DNA of 64,000 nucleotides. Origin: Acidimicrobiales bacterium. GTDB taxonomy: Bacteria; Actinomycetota; Acidimicrobiia; Acidimicrobiales; UBA8190. This document shows positions 14,638 through 23,279 of this stretch, one piece after another (the first letter of the stretch is position 1; every line of letters begins with the position of its first letter). The notes under the pieces were generated by a model. That model was given only the letters and a program-made list of their open reading frames with translations, did not search any database and was not told where the DNA came from. Position numbers and translations under genes: made by a program. The DNA is taken from NCBI GenBank assembly GCA_030040015.1, contig JASHUM010000095.1, positions 16,197 through 80,196 of the forward strand. The letters run 5' to 3'.

Positions 14638-17283
14638 TCAGTCCCCGGGAGCCTCACCCAGGACGACGAGCACCTCGGGCGGTCCGATGGCGGTGACGAG
14701 CTCGAGCACGCCGCCCGCCTCGCGCACGTCTGCCTCGGCCCGGTCCAGGAGCTCGAGGCGCTCGGCGTGGTCGGTCACGGTGAGCCGGGTGACGGGGACG
14801 CGCATGGACTTGTGTGCCTCTGTCTTCACCCGCCGTACCGCGCCGAGCACGTTCGACGCCATGTCGAGCACGCCGGTGGACCCCGAGAGCGCCGGCGGTG
14901 GCAGCTCGCTCGGCGACGGCCACGGAGCCCGATGCACCGAGCCCCGGTGCCACCACGACCACACCTCTTCGGTGACGAAGGGCAGCACGGGAGCGAACAG
15001 GCGCAGGAGCACCGACAGTGCAAGGGCCAGGGCGGCGCGCGCCGAGGCGGCGGCGGGATCCGACGGGTCCTGGTAGGCCCGGGCCTTCACCAGCTCCACG
15101 TAGTCGTCGCAGAACGACCAGAAGAAGCCCTCGCTGCGCTCGAGCGCCTTGGCGTAGTCGTAGTCCTCGTAGGCGGCGGTCGCCTCCGTCACCACCGATG
15201 CCAGCCCGCTGAGCATGGCCAGGTCGATCGGAGCCACGACCGCGTCCGGCCCGGGTACCGGCGCCCCCGCCAGCCGGCCCAGGGCGAAGCGCGAGGCGTT
15301 GAGCACCTTCATGGCCAGGCGACGGCCCACCTTCATCTGGCCCTCGTCGAAGGCGGTGTCGACGCCGGGCCGGCCGCACGCCGCCCAGTAGCGAACGGCG
15401 TCCGTCCCGTGCTGCTCGAGCAGAGCGATGGGCGTCACGACGTTGCCCTTGGACTTCGACATCTTCTTGCGGTCGGGGTCGAGGATCCATCCCGAGATCT
15501 CCACGTCGCTCCAGGGCAAGACGTGGTGCTCGAGCTCGGCCCTGACCACGGTCGTGAACAGCCAGGTGCGGATGATCTCGTGGCTCTGGGGGCGCAGGTC
15601 CATGGGGAAGACCCGGGAGAACAGATCGGGGTCGTCCTCCCAGCGTCCGGCGATCTGAGGCGTGAGCGAGGACGTGGCCCAGGTGTCCATGACGTCCGGA
15701 TCGCCGACGAAGCCTCCCGCCTGCCCGCGCTGGTCCTGGCTGTACCCGGCGGGGACGTCGTCGGAGGGATCGACCGGAAGGCGGTCCTCGGAGGCGAGGA
15801 GCGGGTGGGCGTAGTCGACGTCGCCCTCTGGGCTCACCGGATACCACACCGGGAAGGGCACGCCGAAGAACCGCTGCCGGCTGATGTTCCAGTCGCCGTT
15901 GAGCCCTTCCACCCACGACTCGTAGCGGTGCACCATGTGGGGCGGGTGCCAGCGCAGCTCGCGGCCCCGTTCGAGAAGGCGGGGACGAAGGGCCATGGTG
16001 CGCACGTACCACTGCCGGCTGGACACGATCTCGAGAGGCCGCTCGCCGCGCTCGTAGAACCGCACGGCATGGACGACGGGCCGTGGCTCGCCCACCAGGG
16101 CGCCCGACCCGGCCAGCAACTCGACGATCCGGCGCCGGGCCTGGGCCACGGTGCGGCCACGCAGCTCGGCGTACGCGGCGCGCGCCGCTTCAGGGTGGCG
16201 TGACTCCCACCCCGGGTCCCCGAACGGAGCGTCGCGCAACCGGCCGTCGCGGCCCACCACGGTTCGGGTGGGCAGCTCCAGCTCCCTCCACCAGGTCACG
16301 TCGGCCGTGTCGCCGAAGGTGCACACCATGGCGATGCCCGTCCCCTTGTCGGGCTCGGCCAAGGGATGCGCCACGACCGGCACGGGGACTTCGAAGAGCG
16401 GGGTGAGCACCTCCGAGCCGAAGAGGGATCGGTAGCGGTCGTCGTCGGGATGGGCGACGAGGGCCACGCAGGCCGGGAGCAGCTCGGGACGAGTGGTGTC
16501 GATCTCCACCGGGCCGGCGTCATCGGCGCGCCGGAAGGCGAGGCGGTGATACGCCCCGGTCACCTCCCGATCCTCCATCTCGGCCTGGGACACCGCCGTC
16601 TGGAAGTCGACGTCCCACTGGGTGGGCGCCTCGGCCAGATAGGCGTGGCCGCCGGCCAACAGGCGCAGGAAGCCGCGCTGGCTCACCCGACGCGCCTCGG
16701 CAGAGATGGTCGTGTACGTGAGCGTCCAGTCGACCGACAGCCCGAGGTGGTGCCAGGTCGTCTCGAATGCCTTCTCGTCCTCGGCCGTGAGCTGGTTGCA
16801 CAAGGCGACGAAATCGGGCCGCGACACCGGCACCTGCTCCTTGCCCGGCGAGGCTGGTGGTGCGAACCCGGGGTCGTGCTGAAGGCTCGGGTCACAGCGC
16901 ACGCCGAAGTAGTTCTGCACCCGGCGCTCGGTGGCCAGCCCGTTGTCGTCCCAGCCGATGGGATAGAAGACCGAGTAGCCCCTCATGCGCCGGTAGCGGG
17001 CCACGGTGTCGGTGTGGGTGAAGGAGAAGACGTGGCCCACGTGCAGAGATCCCGACACCGTGGGCGGAGGGGTGTCGATGGCGAAGACACCCGAACGGGA
17101 CACGGCGCGGTCGAAGCGGTAGGTCCCGTCCTCCTCCCAGTGCCTGTCCCACTTGTCCTCGAGCCCTTCGAGCGCGGGCCGATCGGGAACCGCGGGAGCA
17201 CGGGGAGCTTCGAGCGGGGGCGCCGTCACGGCGTCGTCGCCCGGCGCCGGTGCGCTCGCAGCGTCGGTCGGGGCGGCGTTCAC
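14638..17283 (-). CDS. valS: Valyl-tRNA synthetase, archaeal-like type
   Basis: 881 residues. It charges tRNA-Val. A class I signature H-V-G-H (81-84) lies in T-P-P-P-T-V-S-G-S-L-H, and K-M-S-K-S is at 607-611. The stretch G-W-D-D-N-G-L-A-T-E-R-R-V-Q-N replaces the G-T-D-H-A-G-I-A-T-Q segment of ordinary bacterial ValRS; this combination is typical of the archaeal/rickettsial type. An acidic/Ala-Pro N-terminal tail of about 35 residues is extra. The usual C-terminal coiled-coil arm of bacterial ValRS is not evident. It diverges from cysS with only 20 bases between starts. Confidence 0.93.
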   Translation of the reverse strand: MNAAPTDAASAPAPGDDAVTAPPLEAPRAPAVPDRPALEGLEDKWDRHWEEDGTYRFDRAVSRSGVFAIDTPPPTVSGSLHVGHVFSFTHTDTVARYRRMRGYSVFYPIGWDDNGLATERRVQNYFGVRCDPSLQHDPGFAPPASPGKEQVPVSRPDFVALCNQLTAEDEKAFETTWHHLGLSVDWTLTYTTISAEARRVSQRGFLRLLAGGHAYLAEAPTQWDVDFQTAVSQAEMEDREVTGAYHRLAFRRADDAGPVEIDTTRPELLPACVALVAHPDDDRYRSLFGSEVLTPLFEVPVPVVAHPLAEPDKGTGIAMVCTFGDTADVTWWRELELPTRTVVGRDGRLRDAPFGDPGWESRHPEAARAAYAELRGRTVAQARRRIVELLAGSGALVGEPRPVVHAVRFYERGERPLEIVSSRQWYVRTMALRPRLLERGRELRWHPPHMVHRYESWVEGLNGDWNISRQRFFGVPFPVWYPVSPEGDVDYAHPLLASEDRLPVDPSDDVPAGYSQDQRGQAGGFVGDPDVMDTWATSSLTPQIAGRWEDDPDLFSRVFPMDLRPQSHEIIRTWLFTTVVRAELEHHVLPWSDVEISGWILDPDRKKMSKSKGNVVTPIALLEQHGTDAVRYWAACGRPGVDTAFDEGQMKVGRRLAMKVLNASRFALGRLAGAPVPGPDAVVAPIDLAMLSGLASVVTEATAAYEDYDYAKALERSEGFFWSFCDDYVELVKARAYQDPSDPAAASARAALALALSVLLRLFAPVLPFVTEEVWSWWHRGSVHRAPWPSPSELPPPALSGSTGVLDMASNVLGAVRRVKTEAHKSMRVPVTRLTVTDHAERLELLDRAEADVREAGGVLELVTAIGPPEVLVVLGEAPGD

Positions 17284-17303
17284 GATCCGGTTACCGTATC
17301 GGA

Positions 17304-18695
17304 GTGCTGCGCCTCCACGACACGGCCACCGGCACCGTGCGGCCGCTGGAGCAGCGGCAACCGGGCGTCGTCACCATGTACGTCTGCGGTCTCACCGTCT
17401 ACGACGTGCCCCACATCGGCCATGGTCGTGCCGCGTTGGTCTTCGACGTCCTCCGCCGTTATCTCGAGTTCTCGGGAGTGCGGGTCGATCACGTGTCGAA
17501 CGTCACCGACATCGACGACAAGATCATCGATCGCGCCGCCGTGGAGCGCCGGAGCCCCGAGGAGGTCGCCCTCCAGTACGAGGAGGTGTGGTGGGACGCA
17601 GTGGACAGCCTCGGAGTGCTGCGCCCCACTCACACCCCGCACGCCACCGGGTACGTCGTCCAGATGGTGCAGCTCATCGACGAGTTGGTGCGCCGAGGCG
17701 CCGCCTATGAGACGAGCGACGGGGTGTACCTGGCGGTGGACCAGGTCGACGGGTACGGGCTCCTGGCACGTCAGAGCCTCGACTCTCTGCGGGCCGGTGC
17801 CCGGGTCGAGGTGGGCGAGGAGAAACGTTCGCCCGTCGACTTCGTCCTGTGGAAGAAGGCGAAGCCCGGTGAGCCGACGTGGGAGTCGCCTTGGGGCCCC
17901 GGACGTCCCGGGTGGCACACCGAGTGCGTGGTCATGTCGTTGGCGTTGCTCGGCGACGGTTTCGATCTCCACGGCGGGGGGATCGACCTGGCTTTCCCGC
18001 ATCACGAGAACGAGCGGGCCCAGGCGATCGCCTGGGGCCGCTCGTTCGCCAGCCACTGGGTCCACCACGGGATGGTGACGGTTGGTGAGGAGAAGATGGC
18101 GAAGTCTCTGGGCAACTTCGTCACCCTGACCGACCTCCTGTCGCGCGCCGACCCTCGTGCCTACCGGCTATTGGTCCTGCGAGCCCATTACCGTTCCCCG
18201 ATGGAGGTCACCCCGGCCACGCTGGCTGACGCCACCGAGAGCCTGAGCCGGCTGGACGCTCTCGCCAGGCGTTTCGGCCTGGATCCGTCGCTCGGCGAGG
18301 AGAGTGTCGCCGACGCATCGGGTCTCGGAGTGGACCCAGCCGCGTTGTCGGCCTTCGTCGAACGCATGGACGACGACCTCGACACCCCCGGTGCCGTGGC
18401 CGGGATCTTCGACTTGGTGCGCCAGGCCAACGCCGCCGCCGACGCCGGCGACAGCGAGGGGGCGCGGACACTGGCCGTGTCGGTAGCGGTGCTCGCCGGA
18501 GCGCTGGGGCTCCGATTCACCGGTTCCGGCCCGGCCGTCGACGACCAAACCTCGCAATTGGTGAACGCTCGCGACCAAGCGCGCGCCGAGCGTGACTGGG
18601 TTCGTGCAGACGAGATCCGAGCGGAGCTGGAAGCACTGGGCTGGGTGGTGGAGGACACTGCCGACGGCACCCGCCTCCATCTCCGACAACCCTGA
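17304..18695 (+). CDS. cysS: Cysteinyl-tRNA synthetase
   Basis: 463 residues. Class I motifs P-H-I-G-H (H37-H40) and K-M-A-K-S (264-268). The zinc-site ligands Cys28 (Y-V-C-G-L), Cys/His in W-H-T-E-C and His in A-F-P-H-H-E-N-E are all present. The C-terminal anticodon-binding domain ends with [11 protein letters not shown], which is characteristic of CysRS. I considered MshC, the mycothiol paralog, and rejected it because of the full C-terminal domain. The GTG at 17304 is the first start after the divergent valS start. Confidence 0.93.
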   Translation: MLRLHDTATGTVRPLEQRQPGVVTMYVCGLTVYDVPHIGHGRAALVFDVLRRYLEFSGVRVDHVSNVTDIDDKIIDRAAVERRSPEEVALQYEEVWWDAVDSLGVLRPTHTPHATGYVVQMVQLIDELVRRGAAYETSDGVYLAVDQVDGYGLLARQSLDSLRAGARVEVGEEKRSPVDFVLWKKAKPGEPTWESPWGPGRPGWHTECVVMSLALLGDGFDLHGGGIDLAFPHHENERAQAIAWGRSFASHWVHHGMVTVGEEKMAKSLGNFVTLTDLLSRADPRAYRLLVLRAHYRSPMEVTPATLADATESLSRLDALARRFGLDPSLGEESVADASGLGVDPAALSAFVERMDDDLDTPGAVAGIFDLVRQANAAADAGDSEGARTLAVSVAVLAGALGLRFTGSGPAVDDQTSQLVNARDQARAERDWVRADEIRAELEALGWVVEDTADGTRLHLRQP

Positions 18696-18790
18696 TGTCG
18701 AGCCCCGGCAACGACGCAGCGCCCCGGGCGTTGCACGTCGCGGCGCGCTACCTTTTCCGCCACGGGGGTGGCGAGAAGGAGGGCGGGACG

Positions 18791-19009
18791 TTGTCGTCGG
18801 GAACGGTCAAGTGGTTCAACGCGGAGAAGGGCTACGGCTTCATCGCCCAGCCCGACGGGGGTGAGGACGTCTTCGTCCACCACTCCGCGATCCAGATGAA
18901 CGGGTACCGGACTCTGGAAGAAGGGCAGTTGGTGGAGTTCGAGGTGAAGGAGGGCCCCAAGGGCCTCCAAGCAGTCGAAGTCAAGCCGGCCGGCGCCCCG
19001 GCTCACTAG
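18791..19009 (+). CDS. Cold-shock domain protein
   Basis: 72 residues. Both RNA-binding motifs are intact: RNP1 K-G-Y-G-F-I-A near residue 15 and RNP2 V-F-V-H-H near 29, after the conserved G-T-V-K-W-F-N-A-E. Cold-shock proteins bind single-stranded RNA and DNA and act as RNA chaperones. The TTG at 18791 was chosen over the longer frame from 18695 because AAGGAGGG (18776-18783) stands seven bases upstream of it and the family starts here. A terminator-like hairpin follows the stop. Confidence 0.93.
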   Translation: MSSGTVKWFNAEKGYGFIAQPDGGEDVFVHHSAIQMNGYRTLEEGQLVEFEVKEGPKGLQAVEVKPAGAPAH

Positions 19010-19017
19010 GAACCGCA

Positions 19018-19039
19018 CCGGCCCTGGTCACAGGACCGG
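19018..19039 (+). terminator. Probable terminator hairpin after the cold-shock gene
   Basis: CCGGCCCTG (19018-19026) pairs with CAGGACCGG (19031-19039) across a GTCA loop, a nine-base stem with one mismatch, starting nine bases after the stop codon. No T-run follows, which is common for actinobacterial terminators. Confidence 0.5.
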
Positions 19040-19072
19040 ACGGAGCGGTGATTGTCCAACCCGAGCGGGTAG

Positions 19073-19088
19073 GTTACCGTTGAGTAAC
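19073..19088. promoter_or_regulatory. Candidate operator in the acyl-CoA dehydrogenase leader
   Basis: A short inverted repeat, GTTAC - CGTTGA - GTAAC, lies 18 bases upstream of the acyl-CoA dehydrogenase ATG, next to its ribosome site (GGGGAGG). The symmetry and placement suit repression by a small dimeric regulator of fatty acid or acyl-CoA use, such as a TetR or GntR protein. The regulator is not identified. A TetR gene lies at 21441-22079, but nothing ties the two together. Confidence 0.4.
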
Positions 19089-19105
19089 TAAGCGAAGGGG
19101 AGGCC

Positions 19106-20323
19106 ATGACCGCCGCATTCTCGCTGGAGCTCAACGAGGACCAGCTCCAGATCCAGAAGTGGGTCCACGACTTCGCCGAGGGCGTCATGCGCCCGGCGGC
19201 CCACGAATGGGACGAACGGGAAGAGACCCCGTGGCCCATCATCGAGGAGGCGGCCAAGGTCGGCCTCTACTCCTTCGAGTTCGTGAGCCAGGCCTTCTTC
19301 GACCCCACCGGGCTGACCATGCCCGTGGTCAACGAGGAGCTGGCCTGGGGTGACGCCGGGCTGACCCTGGCCATCCTGGGCAGCACGCTGGGACTGGCCG
19401 GGATCGCCGCCAACGGCACGCCCGAGCAGCTGCTCGAGTGGGGCCCGCAGTGTTACGGCACGCCGGAGAAGATCCAGATGGCGGCGTTCTGCGTGTCCGA
19501 ACCCGACGCCGGCTCCGACGTGAGCGCGCTGCGCACCCGGGCCGTCTACGACGAGTCGAAGGACGAGTGGGTCATCAACGGCACCAAGACGTGGATTACC
19601 AACGGCGGGATCGCCGACCTCCACGTCGTGGTGGCCAGCGTCGACCACGAGCTCGGCTCCCGGGGCCAGGCCAGCTTCGTCGTGCCGCCCGGCACGCCGG
19701 GTCTCTCGGCTGGACAGAAGTTCAAGAAGATGGGCATCCGGGCGTCGCACACCGGCGAGGTGATCCTCGACGACGTGCGCGTCCCGGGCACCTGCCTGCT
19801 CGGCGGCAAGGAGAAGCTCGACGAGCGTCTGGCCCGCGCCCGGGAAGGGAAGCGCTCCAACAGCCAAGCGGCCATGGCCACCTTCGAGGCCACCCGGCCG
19901 GCGGTCGGCGCCCAGGCGCTGGGCATCGCCCGAGCCGCCTACGAGTACGCCCTCGACTACGCCAAGGAACGCAAGGCCTTCGGGCGGCGAATCATCGAGA
20001 ACCAGGGCATCGCCTTCAAGCTCGCCGACATGAAGACTCGCATCGACGCCTCACGGCTGCTCATCTGGCGCGCCGCCTGGATGGGGGCCAGCCGCAAGCC
20101 GTTCACCGCCGGTGAGGGGTCGATGTCCAAGCTCTACGCCGGAGAGACCGCGGTGTGGGTGACCGAGGAGGCCATCCAGATCATGGGCGGGTACGGCTAC
20201 ATCCGCGAGCACCCGGTGGAGCGCTGGCATCGCGACTCGAAGATCTACACCATCTTCGAGGGGACCTCCGAGGTCCAGCGCCTGGTCATCGCCAGGGCGA
20301 TCTCGGGGATCCACATTCCGTAG
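19106..20323 (+). CDS. Acyl-CoA dehydrogenase
   Basis: 405 residues, the normal length for this FAD enzyme. Conserved blocks: C-V-S-E-P-D-A-G-S-D around residue 130, the flavin-contacting W-I-T-N-G-G near 169, Q-I-M-G-G-Y-G-Y-I-R-E near 359, and I-F-E-G-T-S-E-V-Q with catalytic-type Glu385. It catalyses alpha,beta-dehydrogenation of acyl-CoA and passes electrons to ETF; etfBA are encoded at 54.6-56.4 kb. The ribosome site is GGGGAGG. A small palindrome lies just upstream. The chain-length specificity cannot be read from the sequence. Confidence 0.92.
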   Translation: MTAAFSLELNEDQLQIQKWVHDFAEGVMRPAAHEWDEREETPWPIIEEAAKVGLYSFEFVSQAFFDPTGLTMPVVNEELAWGDAGLTLAILGSTLGLAGIAANGTPEQLLEWGPQCYGTPEKIQMAAFCVSEPDAGSDVSALRTRAVYDESKDEWVINGTKTWITNGGIADLHVVVASVDHELGSRGQASFVVPPGTPGLSAGQKFKKMGIRASHTGEVILDDVRVPGTCLLGGKEKLDERLARAREGKRSNSQAAMATFEATRPAVGAQALGIARAAYEYALDYAKERKAFGRRIIENQGIAFKLADMKTRIDASRLLIWRAAWMGASRKPFTAGEGSMSKLYAGETAVWVTEEAIQIMGGYGYIREHPVERWHRDSKIYTIFEGTSEVQRLVIARAISGIHIP

Positions 20324-20341
20324 CCCGGCGGAGCTTCCTCG

Positions 20342-20860
20342 TTGCGTGCGCCGCACCACCCGCTCGTGGTGGTGCTCTGCACCGGCAACGCGGCGCGCTC
20401 GGTCATGGCCGGCGCCATGCTCGAGGCAGCCGACGTGGACGTGCGGGTGGTGACGGCCGGCACCCACGTGGTCGAGCACCAACCCATGAGCGTCCGCACC
20501 CGCGCCGCCCTCGCCGCTGTGGGGATGGAACCGCCGCACCACCGCAGCCGCCAGCTCACCCACGACGTGCTGGAAGGCGCCGCCCTGGTGCTGGCCATGG
20601 CCGCCGAGCACGTGCGCTTCGTGCGCCGGCGCCACCCCGGCTCGGCCGACCACACCGCCACCATCGTGTGGCTGGCGGACAACCTCCCCGTCGGCCCGTC
20701 GCCACTGCACGAGCGGGTGGTGGCCATGGGCCTGGCCGGCGTCGACCCGCAGACCCAGGGTGACGTCGAGGACCCCGCCGGAGGCACCGACGAGGATTAC
20801 GAACGCTGCGCCCGCCGCCTCGTCGACCTGGTGAGCCGTCTGGTGCCCCGCCTCGCCTGA
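20342..20860 (+). CDS. Low-molecular-weight phosphatase / arsenate reductase-like protein
   Basis: 172 residues starting at TTG, with GGAG eight bases upstream. The phosphate-binding loop C13-T-G-N-A-A-R19-S matches C-X5-R-S of LMW protein tyrosine phosphatases, and the general-acid Asp-Pro is in V-E-D-P-A-G-G. The usual loop is C-T-G-N-I-C-R-S-P-M-A; here I-C is replaced by A-A and P by V, so the second cysteine is gone. It could dephosphorylate protein tyrosine or act on another phosphoester. It follows the acyl-CoA dehydrogenase by 18 bases and may share its transcript. Confidence 0.8.
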   Translation: MRAPHHPLVVVLCTGNAARSVMAGAMLEAADVDVRVVTAGTHVVEHQPMSVRTRAALAAVGMEPPHHRSRQLTHDVLEGAALVLAMAAEHVRFVRRRHPGSADHTATIVWLADNLPVGPSPLHERVVAMGLAGVDPQTQGDVEDPAGGTDEDYERCARRLVDLVSRLVPRLA

Positions 20861-20870
20861 GCCAGGACGG

Positions 20871-21377
20871 CTATGCGGCCAGCTCCGGGTGGCGCAGGGC
20901 GACGTCCGCGCAGGCGGCGCACACCTCGTCGGGGACGAAGCCCAGGCGCATGAGCGCGGCGAAGGCCCGGCACCCGAGGCACAGGCCCAGCGCCGACTCG
21001 AGGAAGGCGGCTGCACCCAGCGCGGCGGTGACGCCCATGGCCGCCGTCGCCTGGCCGGCGCCGAACCACAAGACGACGGCGGCCGAGGAGAACAGCACCC
21101 CGATGGCCTGAGCGAATCGCTTGGGCGGCCCGGCCACCGGGCGCGCCGGGCCCAGGCGGGGAGCCACCACGCGGGTGGCGAGCCGGCCCAGCGGGCTCAA
21201 GGTCGGCCCGGTGAGGGCGCGGGCCCAGAACCCGTAGCACAGCGGGACGAGCAGCCAGGGCTCACGGAACCCCACCGTGGCGGCACACAGGAGGACGACC
21301 ACACCGGCGACCACCCGGGCGGCCACCTCGTTCACCGGGTTGGGGAAGGCGAAGACACTGCGGAGCTTCGAGCCCAC
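20871..21377 (-). CDS. DUF4395 family membrane protein
   Basis: 168 residues with four to five hydrophobic helices. The conserved DUF4395 blocks are visible: F-P-N-P-V-N-E-V-A-A-R, then C-Y-G-F-W-A-R-A-L-T-G-P, then P-L-G-R-L-A-T-R, and P-P-K-R-F-A-Q. The C-terminus has C-L-G-C and C-A-A-C pairs, which could bind metal or form disulfides. I chose GTG at 21375-21377, seven bases after GGAGG, over the GTG at 21386 that touches the same ribosome site. Family function is unknown; members often sit near thioredoxin-like genes, which is not the case here. Confidence 0.82.
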   Translation of the reverse strand: MGSKLRSVFAFPNPVNEVAARVVAGVVVLLCAATVGFREPWLLVPLCYGFWARALTGPTLSPLGRLATRVVAPRLGPARPVAGPPKRFAQAIGVLFSSAAVVLWFGAGQATAAMGVTAALGAAAFLESALGLCLGCRAFAALMRLGFVPDEVCAACADVALRHPELAA

Positions 21378-21440
21378 CTCGACCACCTCCCAGGAGGATC
21401 GGGACGTCCGAAATGCTACCTGGAAGGTCGGCTTTGAGGT

Positions 21441-22079
21441 TCAGTCGCGGTGCACGGTGCGGAGCCCGGCCCAGGCCAGCTCGGCCAAGCGCCGGGCCGC
21501 CCGGTCGGCATCGGGCTCGGCGGGCGGGGTGCCCGAACGTTGGTGCAGGGTGAGGAAGTAGCGGCTGGCGCCTTCGGCCATCCCGACCACGGCGTAGGCG
21601 AGCAACCGGCGATGGTCCTCGTCGAGTCCGGCGTCGATCAGCACGTCCACCGCCTCGGCCAGCATGTCCTCGACGTGGCGCACGGCCCGAGACAGCTCGG
21701 GGTCGTCGGGGACCTCGCTCCCGAACAGCAGGGCGAAGGCTTCGGACTGGGTGACGATGAGGTGGAAGTAGGCGGCGAACCCGCCCTCCACCTGCTGACG
21801 GGGACCGTCGGCGGCGGCCACCGCCTTGCCGATCGCCTCCAGGAGCGACTGGGCCACCCCGTCGCACAGCTCGAGGTAGAGCGCCCGTTTGGAGGCGAAG
21901 TGCTGGTAGAGAAGCGGCTTGGTGACGCCGGCGGACTCGGCGATCTCGTCCATGGTCGTGGCCTCGAAACCGCGAGCGGCGAACAGGCGCAAGGCCACCG
22001 CCAGCAGTTGCTGGCGCCGTACGTCGGCTGGCAGCCGCTTGCTGCGACCGCTCGCAGGTCGCGCCGAGGCGTGGCTCAT
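21441..22079 (-). CDS. TetR family transcriptional regulator
   Basis: 212 residues. The N-terminal helix-turn-helix has the TetR pattern: L-A-V-A-L-R-L-F-A-A-R-G-F-E-A-T-T, then M-D-E-I-A-E-S-A-G-V-T-K-P-L-L-Y-Q-H-F-A-S-K-R near residues 28-65. The C-terminal ligand-binding domain is Ala-rich and hydrophobic. Its own upstream region shows no clear palindrome. It stands between the glycosyltransferase gene (upstream) and the DUF4395 gene on the same strand. Target genes are unknown; the nearby fatty acid genes are possible but untested. Confidence 0.88.
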   Translation of the reverse strand: MSHASARPASGRSKRLPADVRRQQLLAVALRLFAARGFEATTMDEIAESAGVTKPLLYQHFASKRALYLELCDGVAQSLLEAIGKAVAAADGPRQQVEGGFAAYFHLIVTQSEAFALLFGSEVPDDPELSRAVRHVEDMLAEAVDVLIDAGLDEDHRRLLAYAVVGMAEGASRYFLTLHQRSGTPPAEPDADRAARRLAELAWAGLRTVHRD

Positions 22080-22132
22080 CCCTTGAGCCTACTGGCCGCT
22101 TGCCGACCGCTTCGGGGCCGCCCCGGATCCGG

Positions 22133-23197
22133 TCATCCGGCGCGACGGCGGCGCGTCACCTCGTCGACCACCGGCGAGAGCCGAGCCGGCAAGTCGCGCA
22201 AGGAGAAGTGGCGCCGGGCGATCTGGGCGTTGTGCTCGATCAAGCGGGCGTCGGGGTGGTCGAGCAGGCGCGCCAACCCCTCCGGTCGGTCGTGGGGGAA
22301 CCAGCGGAACCCGAAGGCGGCCAGCTCGGCGGCGACGGGGTAGGAGCCGACGGCCAAGGGCCGGCGATGGGTGGCCGACTCGATCGACGGGTTGCCGAAG
22401 CCCTCCCAGGTCGAGGGCAGGGCTACGACGTCGCAGGCGGCGTAGGCGTCCTCGGGTGGGGTACGGACCGAGCCGGGAGCCTGGCCGTGGAGGACGCGCA
22501 CGCCCGCATCGGCCAAGAGCCGCTCGAGCGTCGGACCGTAGCCCTCCTCGGCCGGGCCCAGCAGCCAGAAGACGGCGCCGAGCGCTTCGGCCAGGGCGAT
22601 GCCGCCCGGGACGTTCTTGCGCTCGAGGGCGCGCGTGGGCTGCAGCACCAGCACGTCGCGCTCGCCGACCCCGAGGGCGCGGCGCACGCCGTCGCGGTTC
22701 CCCGCCCGGGGGTCGGGGTCGAAGGCGTTGCGGACGACGGTGGCGGCGATGCCGTGCTCGGCGAGCTGGCCGCGGCTGAGCTCGCTGACGGTGACGTGCG
22801 CCCAACGGGCGTCGTCGGGCGGGGGCGGCGCGTCGGCGAAGCGGGTGCGCTGCCACGGGAGGTCGTGATGGTGAAGGATGGCCGGCCGGCCGCGCAGCAC
22901 GTGGGACACCACCGCCTCCGCCCCCGGGTTGAGGGGCAGCGAGCACAGGTTCTCGACGACGACGAGATCGGCCCCGGCCAGGGCGTCGCCGACCTCGGCG
23001 GCAGTGGGCGGCTCCACGGCGTCGATCCCGAGCCCCGGGAGCAGGTGGTCGACGGGACCTTCGCCCGCCACGGTGACGACGTGCCATCCGAGCTCGTGCA
23101 GGGCCCCGGCCCACTTGGTCGCCTCGACGGCCACGCCGTCGGTGCCACCCAGACGGAACGACACGATCGCCGCCACCGGACTCGTCACGAGCGGCAA
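22133..23197 (-). CDS. Glycosyltransferase family 4-like protein
   Basis: 354 residues, GT-B fold. The C-terminal nucleotide-sugar site has the E-x7-E pattern, E-G-F-G-N-P-S-I-E, preceded by A-L-P-S-T-W. The N-terminal domain begins with F-R-L-G-G-T-D-G-V-A-V-E-A, the glycine-rich acceptor segment of this family. It transfers a sugar from a nucleotide donor to an unknown acceptor, perhaps a surface glycan or lipid. It diverges from the enoyl-CoA hydratase gene (82-base gap) and lies upstream of the TetR gene. Confidence 0.85.
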   Translation of the reverse strand: MPLVTSPVAAIVSFRLGGTDGVAVEATKWAGALHELGWHVVTVAGEGPVDHLLPGLGIDAVEPPTAAEVGDALAGADLVVVENLCSLPLNPGAEAVVSHVLRGRPAILHHHDLPWQRTRFADAPPPPDDARWAHVTVSELSRGQLAEHGIAATVVRNAFDPDPRAGNRDGVRRALGVGERDVLVLQPTRALERKNVPGGIALAEALGAVFWLLGPAEEGYGPTLERLLADAGVRVLHGQAPGSVRTPPEDAYAACDVVALPSTWEGFGNPSIESATHRRPLAVGSYPVAAELAAFGFRWFPHDRPEGLARLLDHPDARLIEHNAQIARRHFSLRDLPARLSPVVDEVTRRRRAG

Positions 23198-23279
23198 GCT
23201 ACCGGCGCGCCGTGACGGTGCGGCCCCGCGCCCGTCGTGCCGGACGGCGGGGGAACAGTGCGGGAGGTAGGTTCCCTCG

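Noticed and set aside
14767-16203. 478-residue plus-strand frame
   Set aside because: Antisense to valS, which has clear class I motifs on the other strand.
17304-18695. Mycothiol ligase MshC instead of CysRS
   Set aside because: The C-terminal anticodon-binding domain is present and the length is 463 residues, longer than MshC.
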